Assembly: GCA_944389015.1 (NCBI GenBank)
Contig: CALXKS010000055.1
Span: forward strand, 1-33,247
Length of the DNA stretch: 33,247 nucleotides
DNA from: an uncultured Spirochaetaceae bacterium
GTDB taxonomy: Bacteria; Spirochaetota; Spirochaetia; Sphaerochaetales; Sphaerochaetaceae
Reading direction: 5' to 3'
Below the pieces are notes generated by a model. It searched no databases and was not told where the DNA came from. It was given only the letters and a program-made list of their open reading frames with translations. Of the stretch, positions 6,843-13,916 are shown piece by piece (positions within the stretch are counted from its first letter, which is position 1; each line of letters starts with the position of its first letter). The position numbers and the translations under genes were made by a program.

Positions 6843-7954
6843 CACTCCTCCTCCATCCATCTGAAGCGGATTGATATCTCATGCTCATAGCCAAGCGAGT
6901 CAGAGGGAGTATCGCTCTGCCTGACATCCGTTGTCGGCTCTGCAAGAAGATCCAGGAAGAGCGAGCTGCCCGATGAATGGACATCGAAGACCTCGCCTTT
7001 GTAGTGGATGACCATCGTGAGGATATCGAGCTTCTCGGAGTACTCGACCTTCACTATGATATCAGGGACGTCGGAGTTCGCAGCTATGTTGTTTATGCAG
7101 ATCTCTTCGAAAGCGAGCATGAGCTTGCTGAGTCTCTCCGCCTCAATGAGAAGCTTCTCTCCATAGGCGTTAAGCTCATCATTCATAGCCTCGACATCGA
7201 AGTCCATCGAGCTGATCTTATATGTAAGCGACGACAGACGCTGGATGAACTTCTTCGTTATCTCCTTCTGCGGATGCTCGAATATCTGCTTCGGAGTGCC
7301 ATCCTCATAGATATAGCCGTCATACATGAAGAGAATACGATTCGAGATCTTCCTGGCGAAATCCATTTCATGCGTGACGATCATCATCGTACGGCCGCTC
7401 TTGGCAAGCATCTTGATTACGGACTGGACTTCCCCGATCATCGATGGATCAAGAGCAGAAGTCGGTTCATCGAAAAGGATTATATCAGGATCCATCGCAA
7501 GCGTTCTGGCAATCGCGATTCTCTGCTGCTGGCCTCCGGAAAGCTCCTCCGGGTATGCGAACACCTTGGATGCAAGACCGACCTGCTGCAGGAGATACAT
7601 GGCTTTGTCGTATGCTTCCTGCCTGCTTCTTCCAAGCAGTGTTATCTGCGGATTCATTATATTCTCGATGATTGTCAGGTGGCCGAAGAGGTTGAATGAC
7701 TGGAAGACCATGCCCATCTTCTTTCTTATCTCATTCAGATTGCAGCCTCTCTCTGTTATATCCTGGCCATCTACGATTATGCTGCCTGAAGTCGGCTCGG
7801 TAAGCATGTTGATACAGCGGAGAAGAGTTGATTTTCCCGTACCGGAAGGACCGATGATCGAAATAACATCGCCGTCATTGATAGTTATATCTATATCTTT
7901 CAGCGGGATCGTATCGTCATCGAAGACTTTTCTAAGGTGCCTAATCTCTATCAT
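6842..7954 (-). CDS. Amino-acid ABC transporter ATP-binding protein with extra C-terminal GHKL-like domain
   Basis: The first 245 residues are a normal GlnQ-type ATPase: Walker A GPSGTGKST at 35-43, Q-loop VFQSFNLF, signature LSGGQQQR, Walker B IILFDEPTSALD and switch histidine in IVTHEMDF. It powers the fused permease next to it. The start is the ATG at 7954 (MIEIRHLRK) with an AGAGGAAG ribosome site, not the upstream ATG at 7990. The protein is about 370 residues long instead of about 240. The extra C-terminus (about 246-370) has RLSKLMLAFEEICINNIA followed by IIVKVEYSEKLDILTMVIHY, which resembles the N-box and following strands of HATPase_c/RsbW-type GHKL ATPases. That assignment is by eye and is moderate; the ABC part is certain. 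Confidence 0.9.
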   Translation of the reverse strand: MIEIRHLRKVFDDDTIPLKDIDITINDGDVISIIGPSGTGKSTLLRCINMLTEPTSGSIIVDGQDITERGCNLNEIRKKMGMVFQSFNLFGHLTIIENIMNPQITLLGRSRQEAYDKAMYLLQQVGLASKVFAYPEELSGGQQQRIAIARTLAMDPDIILFDEPTSALDPSMIGEVQSVIKMLAKSGRTMMIVTHEMDFARKISNRILFMYDGYIYEDGTPKQIFEHPQKEITKKFIQRLSSLTYKISSMDFDVEAMNDELNAYGEKLLIEAERLSKLMLAFEEICINNIAANSDVPDIIVKVEYSEKLDILTMVIHYKGEVFDVHSSGSSLFLDLLAEPTTDVRQSDTPSDSLGYEHEISIRFRWMEEE

Positions 7955-8179
7955 TGCACTTCCTCTAAAACAATATAGTGACCAATGCACCCGCCTGCTA
8001 CAGAGCAGTTGGGATATATCGCATGACCTTTATAACCTTTATTCTATATCAGGTCTATCACAATTCCGTCTGCAAACGGTACTTTTTGGTTTTTTCTCCA
8101 TATATTATCGGCCCTGCAGTATATTCCCAGAGGATAAGCCGGTTACTTTTTCCTGAATCCGTGGCAGAATAATAGCAAG
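7955..8179 (+). other. Divergent intergenic region, ABC transporter / barrel protein
   Basis: No gene is seen in these 225 bases. On the plus strand a short stem (CCGT, six bases, ACGG, about 8068-8081) is followed by a T-rich stretch and could be a weak attenuator. On the minus strand CTGCT/AGCAG forms a 5-bp hairpin in the ABC leader. Upstream of the plus-strand ATG at 8180 there is no Shine-Dalgarno, but AATAAT ends six bases before it. Confidence 0.35.
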
Positions 8180-9595
8180 ATGAGTCTGAGAAAAAGCGTA
8201 ATACTTGCTTTGGGTGTGATAATCGTACTAGCTGTCGCAGGCGGCCTGATTGCATATAACTTCAGGTCGGCGATGTTTGACAGAAAGGCAGCTGAAACAG
8301 TCCCTGCTGAAGGTGAGACAGGCATAGAGATCCCTGCTGCATCAGAGGATGTGAATACAGTGGAATCGTCTTCTGATAACATCACTGCTTCGGAAAGCAA
8401 TGAGGAGATAGCAGAGGAAGAACCTGCTCCGATACGGCCTGCTATCGAAGGCAATGAAACAGAAACAGAAGAAGAGCTTCATGCCATCGAAGAGACTGTA
8501 TCCGAACCCCCCGTTATAATCCCACCGGTACAGGAGGCAGCGGCTCCGGCTGAGGAAGCAGTCATCGATACGGCAGATACAGAAGCAGCGAGTGATGCTC
8601 TCACAAAAGAGTATGATATACTCGGCTACACGCTTTCTGCCAGAGTGGAGGATGGAACCGTCACCCTATCCTACCCTGACTGGGTGAAGGCAGACGATGC
8701 CGAGGCATTCTTCATTCACGAAGATGATGAATACGGCCTTTCTGAAAAGGGCATGGGATATACCATACCGGCAGCAGGAACAGCCGTGATCATTCTCCCG
8801 GAGGCAATGGATCTGGATGAAGCTGAAGCGGATCTTGATATCCTTGCCGATGACCTCATTGCCTATATTTCCGCTGATAATGCAGCTGAAAGCAATCAGG
8901 AGACCATCATTCCGGTAACCATACCTGAACCGGAGAAGGTTGCAGACACAACTGCAGAAACAGAGGAAATCGTTCTGCCAGTCATTGAAGAGAACATCGT
9001 TTCTCCCAATCCTGTCATAGAAGAGGAAACTCCTGACAGTGAAGAGGAAAGCCCATTTGAGTTCACGCTCTTCCTCAAGGGCGGGTTGATGATGGACTTC
9101 AGAGGTGCTCCGCTTCCGCAGTTCGGTATCGGCCTTGACTTCAAGAACATAATCCCTCTGGGAGAGACAGCCGGCCTTGGGCTGCGCAGCGATATCACAA
9201 TAGAGCTGATGCCGACAATCGTAAACAGCATAAGCATGGCGGGCGGCTCCATATCCATAACACCGATCCCAGCATGTCCTGTTCTTGGCTCATTTGACCT
9301 CAAGCTCATGCTGAATGCCGATCTTGGACTGGCCGACATCTTCTTCGGTGGAGGCATAGGAGTGGCTGCAGGATCTGCCGAGAACTATGCAAGGACATCA
9401 TCATTCCTTGGCTATGGACCATATGGCATAGCCGGGATGGATTTCAGGGCAGACTGGTTTGCTTCCGCAATCGCAGGTGTCAGATTCAATCTGACAGAGC
9501 TCTTCTCAATCGGAGCAGAAGCAGGCTACCGCTATATGATCGGCACTGGAAAGCATGCAATGTCTACTGCAATCGCATTCGGTTTTTCATTCTGA
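8180..9595 (+). CDS. Inner-membrane-anchored acidic protein with C-terminal outer-membrane-barrel-like domain
   Basis: No named family is recognised. The 471 residues show four parts: a single hydrophobic helix near the N-terminus (about 7-27, with LALGVIIVLAVAGGLIAY) and no clear cleavage site; a long Glu/Ala/Pro/Thr-rich acidic linker (about 35-140); a small folded region (about 145-240, with YTLSARVEDGTVTLSYPDWV); a second acidic linker; and from about 295 a Gly- and aromatic-rich region with alternating hydrophobic strands ending AIAFGFSF. The terminal Phe and strand pattern are typical of outer-membrane beta-barrels, and LFSIGAEAGYRY resembles OmpA/OmpW-like barrels. It may span the periplasm between both membranes. 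The cupin gene follows 21 bases downstream. Confidence 0.6.
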   Translation: MSLRKSVILALGVIIVLAVAGGLIAYNFRSAMFDRKAAETVPAEGETGIEIPAASEDVNTVESSSDNITASESNEEIAEEEPAPIRPAIEGNETETEEELHAIEETVSEPPVIIPPVQEAAAPAEEAVIDTADTEAASDALTKEYDILGYTLSARVEDGTVTLSYPDWVKADDAEAFFIHEDDEYGLSEKGMGYTIPAAGTAVIILPEAMDLDEAEADLDILADDLIAYISADNAAESNQETIIPVTIPEPEKVADTTAETEEIVLPVIEENIVSPNPVIEEETPDSEEESPFEFTLFLKGGLMMDFRGAPLPQFGIGLDFKNIIPLGETAGLGLRSDITIELMPTIVNSISMAGGSISITPIPACPVLGSFDLKLMLNADLGLADIFFGGGIGVAAGSAENYARTSSFLGYGPYGIAGMDFRADWFASAIAGVRFNLTELFSIGAEAGYRYMIGTGKHAMSTAIAFGFSF

Positions 9596-9616
9596 GACAG
9601 AAAGGAGGATACATCA

Positions 9617-9964
9617 ATGATCAAGAAAAGCACGGAAATGAAGGACAATCTCATAGAGAATATGAGAGGCGGAGATGGAACGGTGATGAGGAAGGATATC
9701 CTCGACAGCGGTGATATGGCCAAGCACTCCCGCCTCTTCTCTCTCTTCACTCTCAAGAAGGGATGCTCGATCGGAGAGCATGAGCATAAGAATGAGACAG
9801 AGTACTACTATATTGTCTCAGGAAAGGGAAAGGTAAAGGAAAAGGACGGATTCAGGGAAGCCCTTCCCGGAGATGTTGTGATAACAGGAGATGGAGAGTC
9901 CCATTCAATTGCCAATGAATGCGATGAGGATCTTGTCTTTGTTGCCGTGATCATCCTTGACTGA
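9617..9964 (+). CDS. Small cupin-domain protein
   Basis: A 115-residue single-domain cupin. Motif 1 reads GEHEHKNETEYYYIVSGKG (G, HxH, E and G all in place) and motif 2 reads PGDVVITGDGESHSIAN (PGD, H, N), so a metal site with three His and one Glu is intact. The start has an AGGAGG ribosome site nine bases upstream. It lies in an operon after the barrel protein, and a clear terminator follows. Substrate and role cannot be told; small cupins of this type are often isomerases, dioxygenases or sensor domains. Confidence 0.85.
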   Translation: MIKKSTEMKDNLIENMRGGDGTVMRKDILDSGDMAKHSRLFSLFTLKKGCSIGEHEHKNETEYYYIVSGKGKVKEKDGFREALPGDVVITGDGESHSIANECDEDLVFVAVIILD

Positions 9965-9975
9965 TTCGATACATG

Positions 9976-10000
9976 CCGCTCCCTGACCGGAGCGGTTTTT
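9976..10000 (+). terminator. Intrinsic terminator after the cupin gene
   Basis: CCGCTCC (9976-9982) pairs with GGAGCGG (9989-9995) around a six-base loop, followed directly by TTTTT. It ends the transcription unit of the barrel protein and cupin. Confidence 0.88.
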
Positions 10001-10121
10001 CTATAAGAGGTCATTGGTTCTGCCTTCCAGAAAGCCTTAAGCTTTGCTGCCAATGGGAAATATCCTCTCCTATGAATCAGGGATCATTGGAACTCCTTGC
10101 TCCAGGGGATATACTCAATAC

Positions 10122-10634
10122 ATGACTGTGGCACTTGCCGGACACGGCGATGAAAAGAGAATCATGGAGATCATTGAGGAGGCGAGAAGCTTCCAGCTCA
10201 GTTATGGCAACAGGCAGTGGGCAGATGGCTATCCTTCAATAAGTCTTATCGAAGAGGATATCAGGACCGGGATCGGATACAGCATCATCGTAAACAGTGA
10301 GATAGCAGGATACATGGCCATTGTCACACATGATGTTTCATATGGCAGGATCGACGGAGCATGGATCGCAGACTGGCCATATATAGCCATCCACCGCCTG
10401 GCGCTTTCTGACAGATACCGTGGGCAGGGCCTGTTTCCCTCCATCATATCAAAAGCCATTGATATAGGAAGGGAGAAAGGCGCTCTATCGCTCCGCATTG
10501 ATACAGACAGATCGAATCCGATAATGAAGCACCTGCTTGAGAAACTCGGATTCGTGCATACAGGCTATGTCCTTTTCGAAGGGGACCCAAAGCCTGCATA
10601 TGAGCTTCCTTTCAGGACCTTTCCCAGAGAATAA
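10122..10634 (+). CDS. GNAT family N-acetyltransferase
   Basis: The fold is visible as an N-terminal strand-helix (TVALAGHGDEKRIMEIIEEA), a central IAIHRLALSDRYRGQGL with the acetyl-CoA motif A (R-Y-R-G-Q-G-L), and a C-terminal NPIMKHLLEKLGFVHTGYVL. The protein is 170 residues from the ATG at 10122; longer starts at 10044 and 10053 lack family similarity and ribosome sites, while AGGGGAT lies upstream of 10122, a little far. The closest general type is the RimI-like 'SYGNRQW' group found in gut anaerobes; substrate unknown. The 3' end overlaps the convergent MBL gene by 23 bases. Confidence 0.85.
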   Translation: MTVALAGHGDEKRIMEIIEEARSFQLSYGNRQWADGYPSISLIEEDIRTGIGYSIIVNSEIAGYMAIVTHDVSYGRIDGAWIADWPYIAIHRLALSDRYRGQGLFPSIISKAIDIGREKGALSLRIDTDRSNPIMKHLLEKLGFVHTGYVLFEGDPKPAYELPFRTFPRE

Positions 10635-11490
10635 GACCATCATCCGCTACTGTATTGATCCTGCCATTATCCTTCATCCATGCAAGATAGGACCTGACAG
10701 TGCTGCCGATAAGCACATACTGCTGCATGCTGATGGACAGCCCATACTCCCTGAAGACCCTTCTTATGATCTCATCGGAAGAGAGAGGCTCGGAGCAGAT
10801 ACCATAGATCCTATCCGCGGCTTCATGTACCTTCTTGATATTGTAGTCAGCAAGTTCCGAGACATCCTCAGCTGCGGCAGCATGGGAAGGAATGAATATG
10901 CGTGCCTTCATCCCTTTCACCATCTCCAATGTCCTCAGATATGCATCAACATCATATATGAACGTGACTCCGTACTTATCAAGCGTCTCTCTGCTGGAAA
11001 GGCAGTCAGCGAGGTACACAGCATCATCTGAAGTGCGGAAACCTACCATATCGAAGAAGTGACCGGGGAGCGGAATGATCTCCATTCCCTCCGGAAGCAC
11101 ATCCTTCGTCAGCTCCTCGGCATCACTTTCTGCTGCCATAAGGAACTTATGCCGTAGATCCGCTGGAGGATAGCCGCCATAGAGAAAAGACGGCTCAAGG
11201 ACGGTGTGTGCCGTAAAGCACCGCTCTATTCCTGGAGCGAACACCCTGCACCCTGTCTGTTTCTGAAGATAGCAGTTGCCTCCTATGTGGTCGGCATTGG
11301 AATGGGTATTGTAGATAGCCTTCAGCTTCCATCCATTGGCATCCAGTATCTGCCTGACCCTGCGGCCCGCATCCTTATCATTTCCGCTGTCAATAAGGCA
11401 GACATCACCATCCTCCGTTCTCACAAGGCCGATCTTCGCAGGGCTCTCGATATAGTAGCTGTCCCCTGCTGCCTGGATCAATTCATACAT
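10612..11490 (-). CDS. MBL-fold metallo-hydrolase
   Basis: The 292-residue product starts at 11490 (MYELIQAAGDSYYIESPAKI) with an AGGAAGAG ribosome site. The metal motif reads NTHSNADHIGG, i.e. HxNxDH, in which the second histidine of the usual HxHxDH is Asn; further ligands are in PLPGHFFDMVGF (H), VYLADCL (D) and IFIPSHAA (H). This Asn variant is a recurring subgroup of uncharacterised MBL proteins. The last 60 residues (PLSSDEIIRRVFREYGLSIS) look like a small winged-helix tail. It is the last gene of an operon with the phosphatase and nitroreductase. Substrate unknown. Confidence 0.85.
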   Translation of the reverse strand: MYELIQAAGDSYYIESPAKIGLVRTEDGDVCLIDSGNDKDAGRRVRQILDANGWKLKAIYNTHSNADHIGGNCYLQKQTGCRVFAPGIERCFTAHTVLEPSFLYGGYPPADLRHKFLMAAESDAEELTKDVLPEGMEIIPLPGHFFDMVGFRTSDDAVYLADCLSSRETLDKYGVTFIYDVDAYLRTLEMVKGMKARIFIPSHAAAAEDVSELADYNIKKVHEAADRIYGICSEPLSSDEIIRRVFREYGLSISMQQYVLIGSTVRSYLAWMKDNGRINTVADDGLILWERS

Positions 11491-11515
11491 ACTGCTCTTC
11501 CTCTTCTTCCGGATA

Positions 11516-12121
11516 TTATATTTCTCCAGCAGTCCCTTTTTCCAGTTTCCGCCATGAAACAGGCTCAAGATCATCGAATGCAATGATGTATCCCAGCCCA
11601 TTTGGAACAGACATATCCAGGAACCTGCTCTTCTCCAAGCCGAAGAGAGCAATGATTCCTGCCCTCATAATACCGGAATGCATGACTATCGTAGCAGAAT
11701 GGAGCCCTTTCTCCTCGCACTGCCTTACTGTATCCAGCAAAGCAGGCTTTGCCCTGGCCATCACATCGCTTATCGTTTCCTCGTCAAGGCGCGGCTCATC
11801 CCTCACCCATGCACTGAAATAGGCATCAATCTCCTCTTTCCCTGACAGCACACATCCCTCCAGAGAGCGGAAATTGACCTCTTTATATGCATCGCTGATG
11901 ACGGGCACCTTATCGGGGAAAAGAATGAGGGAAGTTCTGAGGCATCTTCTGAGGGGAGATGAGAAATACATATCGCTTTCAGGATAGCTTACTGAGGATC
12001 GGAGCTCTTCCAGTTCCTCTGCTCCATGCTCAGTCAGATCCACGTCCAGCCAGCCGGAGAGCATCCTGCGTACGTTCGCTTCGCTCTCGCCATGCCTGAC
12101 TAAAGCAAGAATGAATTCCAA
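11516..12121 (-). CDS. Histidine phosphatase family protein (phosphoglycerate-mutase-like)
   Basis: The 201 residues start MEFILALVRHGESEANVR; the RHGE motif carries the phospho-accepting His near residue 10. A second catalytic His lies in IVMHSGIMRAGI. DMYFSSPLRRCLRTS is the usual second motif with the Arg. The size and lack of a long insertion fit phosphatases (alpha-ribazole phosphatase, PhoE-like) better than true phosphoglycerate mutases. It is 15 bases after the nitroreductase and 25 before the MBL gene. Substrate unknown. Confidence 0.88.
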   Translation of the reverse strand: MEFILALVRHGESEANVRRMLSGWLDVDLTEHGAEELEELRSSVSYPESDMYFSSPLRRCLRTSLILFPDKVPVISDAYKEVNFRSLEGCVLSGKEEIDAYFSAWVRDEPRLDEETISDVMARAKPALLDTVRQCEEKGLHSATIVMHSGIMRAGIIALFGLEKSRFLDMSVPNGLGYIIAFDDLEPVSWRKLEKGTAGEI

Positions 12122-12136
12122 TGATTCCTCCCCTTG

Positions 12137-12643
12137 TCACATATAGCTCACGATCAGGGCAAGCTCTTTGCGGTTCTTGATGATTCTTTCTGGAGAGCTC
12201 TCAGCGTATCCGAGATCAAGCAGCATCAGGACCTCTTCATTCTCAGGAAGTCCAAGAAGAGTCCTTGCATGCTCTGGATCGAAGAAATTGATCCAGCAGC
12301 TGTCAACACCCTGATCTGCAGCAGCAAGCATCATGTGGGTAGCAGCTATCGCGGCATCCTCCGCACCTGAATCCCTCTTCCCTCCAGGATAGACGAACAC
12401 ATCATCCATTCTGAATGCAACAGCAATGACTGTCGGGGCCCCATAGCGGCAGGGAGTAAGCTCATCGATCCTATGCAGTCCATCATCGGACTGTATGACG
12501 TATATCCTCTGTTCCTGAAGATTCTTCGCAGTAGGCGCAAGCCTTCCTGCTTCAAGTATCTCAGAAAGAGCTGAGGCTGCAATCTGCGTGCCCGAGAACT
12601 TCCTGCACGAATACCTTTCACGTATGATCTGTCTGAATTCCAT
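12137..12643 (-). CDS. Nitroreductase family flavoprotein
   Basis: A 168-residue FMN-dependent oxidoreductase of the small nitroreductase type. It opens MEFRQIIRERYSCRKFSGTQ (the FMN-phosphate-binding 'R.S.R.F' motif), continues ILEAGRLAPTAKNLQEQRIY, and has GVDSCWINFFDPEH and a C-terminal LLDLGYAESSP. The ATG at 12643 is chosen because GAGG lies eight bases upstream; a GTG nine bases earlier is less likely. It is the first gene of the operon with the phosphatase and the MBL protein. Electron acceptor unknown. Confidence 0.9.
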   Translation of the reverse strand: MEFRQIIRERYSCRKFSGTQIAASALSEILEAGRLAPTAKNLQEQRIYVIQSDDGLHRIDELTPCRYGAPTVIAVAFRMDDVFVYPGGKRDSGAEDAAIAATHMMLAAADQGVDSCWINFFDPEHARTLLGLPENEEVLMLLDLGYAESSPERIIKNRKELALIVSYM

Positions 12644-12674
12644 TTCCCGCACCTCAATATGGTTAATAATCCTA

Positions 12675-12689
12675 ATTTAAAGCTTAAAT
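12675..12689. promoter_or_regulatory. Inverted repeat upstream of the nitroreductase operon
   Basis: ATTTAA - AGC - TTAAAT forms a perfect 6-base inverted repeat 32 bases upstream of the nitroreductase start, in the AT-rich gap shared with the divergent LacI-type regulator. It could be an operator or simply part of AT-rich promoter DNA. It does not look like the classic CG-centred LacI-family operator. Confidence 0.3.
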
Positions 12690-12790
12690 CTGCAGTTTTC
12701 AGACTGGAATGCTGTGATTCTGTCACTATTCGGATTATCGTTAATTTATTATTATATATATGCTTAATAGTTGTTTTCAACCATTTTTTC

Positions 12791-12818
12791 TTGCCAAAAT
12801 ACAGAAATGTGTTAACAT
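12791..12818 (+). promoter_or_regulatory. Promoter of the LacI-type regulator (probable leaderless mRNA)
   Basis: TTGCCA (12791-12796) and TAACAT (12813-12818) are 16 bases apart. The ATG at 12825 begins just six bases after the -10 box and has no Shine-Dalgarno, so transcript and coding sequence probably start together. Confidence 0.55.
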
Positions 12819-12824
12819 TAATCC

Positions 12825-13844
12825 ATGAGAACCACTCTGAAGACCATTGCCACGGCTACGGGTTTCTCGATAAACACTGTATCGAGGGTTCTGAGAAATG
12901 ATACTCGCATAAGCGCTTCAACAACCAGAATCATACAAAGCAAAGCGGAGGAGCTTGGATATATCCCGGATGCGATCGCGTCCAGCATGAGAAACCCAAG
13001 AACACGCACAATAGGCGTCGTAAGCGCGGATTTCTCCAATCCTTTCTTCAGCGAGATCATCCGTGGAATCGAGGAGAGGGCTCAGGAAATCGGCTATCAG
13101 ATGCTCGTAGGAAACAGTGAGGAGAACGAGGAGAAGGAGCGCCATCTCGTACGTCTCTTCCTCTCACGAAAAGTCGATGGATTCATTGTCATGCCTGTAT
13201 TCGGAAAGGACAGCAAGCACCTGGAATTCTACTCTTCGATCCCTGTTCCTTTCATATTCGCAGGAAGGTATATCGATGGTCTTAAAAGCCATAGCGTGCT
13301 TCACGGCGATGAGGACGGAGAGGAGAGCGTCTTCGACTACCTTCTGAAGAAGGGGCACAGGAACATTCTGTACCTTTCAGGACCTGACGGGATAAGCAAT
13401 ACCCAGGACAGGGACAGCGGAAGACAGAAGGCATATGACAACAATGATGTCAGGTCGGATCAGAAGTACGTATTCCATCTTACAGGACACCCCGAGGACG
13501 GATACCAGGCTATCAATACAGCGATAAACAAAAGCATGGAATTCTCCGCAGTCGTCTGCTTCAATGATATAATCGCGATGGGTGTGCTGAAGAGTCTGGC
13601 AGAGAACGATCTGTCGGTACCAAATGATGTCGAGGTGATCGGCTACGACAATCTGATGTTCTCCCAGTTCATGGAGCCGGCCCTGACAACAGTCGATGTA
13701 CCGAAGCACAGACTTGGATACGTTGCCATGGATATACTTGAAAAGCATATCAATGATCCTGAGATGAAATACGAGACGAATCATCTTTCCTCCAGACTGC
13801 TTTTCAGGGACAGCACCGGAAGTGATAAGGCAAAACAGCGATAG
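12825..13844 (+). CDS. LacI-family transcriptional regulator
   Basis: The 339 residues have the N-terminal LacI helix-turn-helix (TLKTIATATGFSINTVSRVL) and hinge region (GYIPDAIASSMR), then a periplasmic-binding-protein-like effector domain (TIGVVSADFSNPFFSEIIRG to DVEVIGYDNLMFSQFMEPAL and TTVDVPKHRLGYVAMDIL). It should bind a sugar or sugar-like effector and control nearby or distant catabolic genes. The divergent nitroreductase operon shares its upstream region and is a possible target, but no sugar genes are adjacent. The message is probably leaderless. Confidence 0.93.
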   Translation: MRTTLKTIATATGFSINTVSRVLRNDTRISASTTRIIQSKAEELGYIPDAIASSMRNPRTRTIGVVSADFSNPFFSEIIRGIEERAQEIGYQMLVGNSEENEEKERHLVRLFLSRKVDGFIVMPVFGKDSKHLEFYSSIPVPFIFAGRYIDGLKSHSVLHGDEDGEESVFDYLLKKGHRNILYLSGPDGISNTQDRDSGRQKAYDNNDVRSDQKYVFHLTGHPEDGYQAINTAINKSMEFSAVVCFNDIIAMGVLKSLAENDLSVPNDVEVIGYDNLMFSQFMEPALTTVDVPKHRLGYVAMDILEKHINDPEMKYETNHLSSRLLFRDSTGSDKAKQR

Positions 13845-13874
13845 ACGGATTCTCTTGTGAATAGCCGGAACGTT

Positions 13875-13910
13875 TTCAGCAGAGGAAGAGCTGTTCCTTC
13901 CCCTGCTGAA
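13875..13910. terminator. Bulged hairpin between convergent lacI-type gene and glnN
   Basis: TTCAGCAG (13875-13882) pairs with CTGCTGAA (13903-13910), with an inner AGGAA/TTCCT stem around a six-base loop and a four-base bulge. There is no long U-run on either strand, but it sits between two converging genes and probably helps end or stabilise both transcripts. Confidence 0.45.
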
Positions 13911-13916
13911 TCAGGC

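Noticed and set aside
7955..8110. ANTAR-type hairpin in the leader of the amino-acid ABC transporter operon
   Set aside because: Short stems exist (ATAA-AGG-TTAT, CTGCT-CTGT-AGCAG), but none has a six-base loop with A1 and G4, and no terminator precedes the start.
13377..13784. Minus-strand frame opposite the LacI-type gene
   Set aside because: Antisense shadow without motif support.
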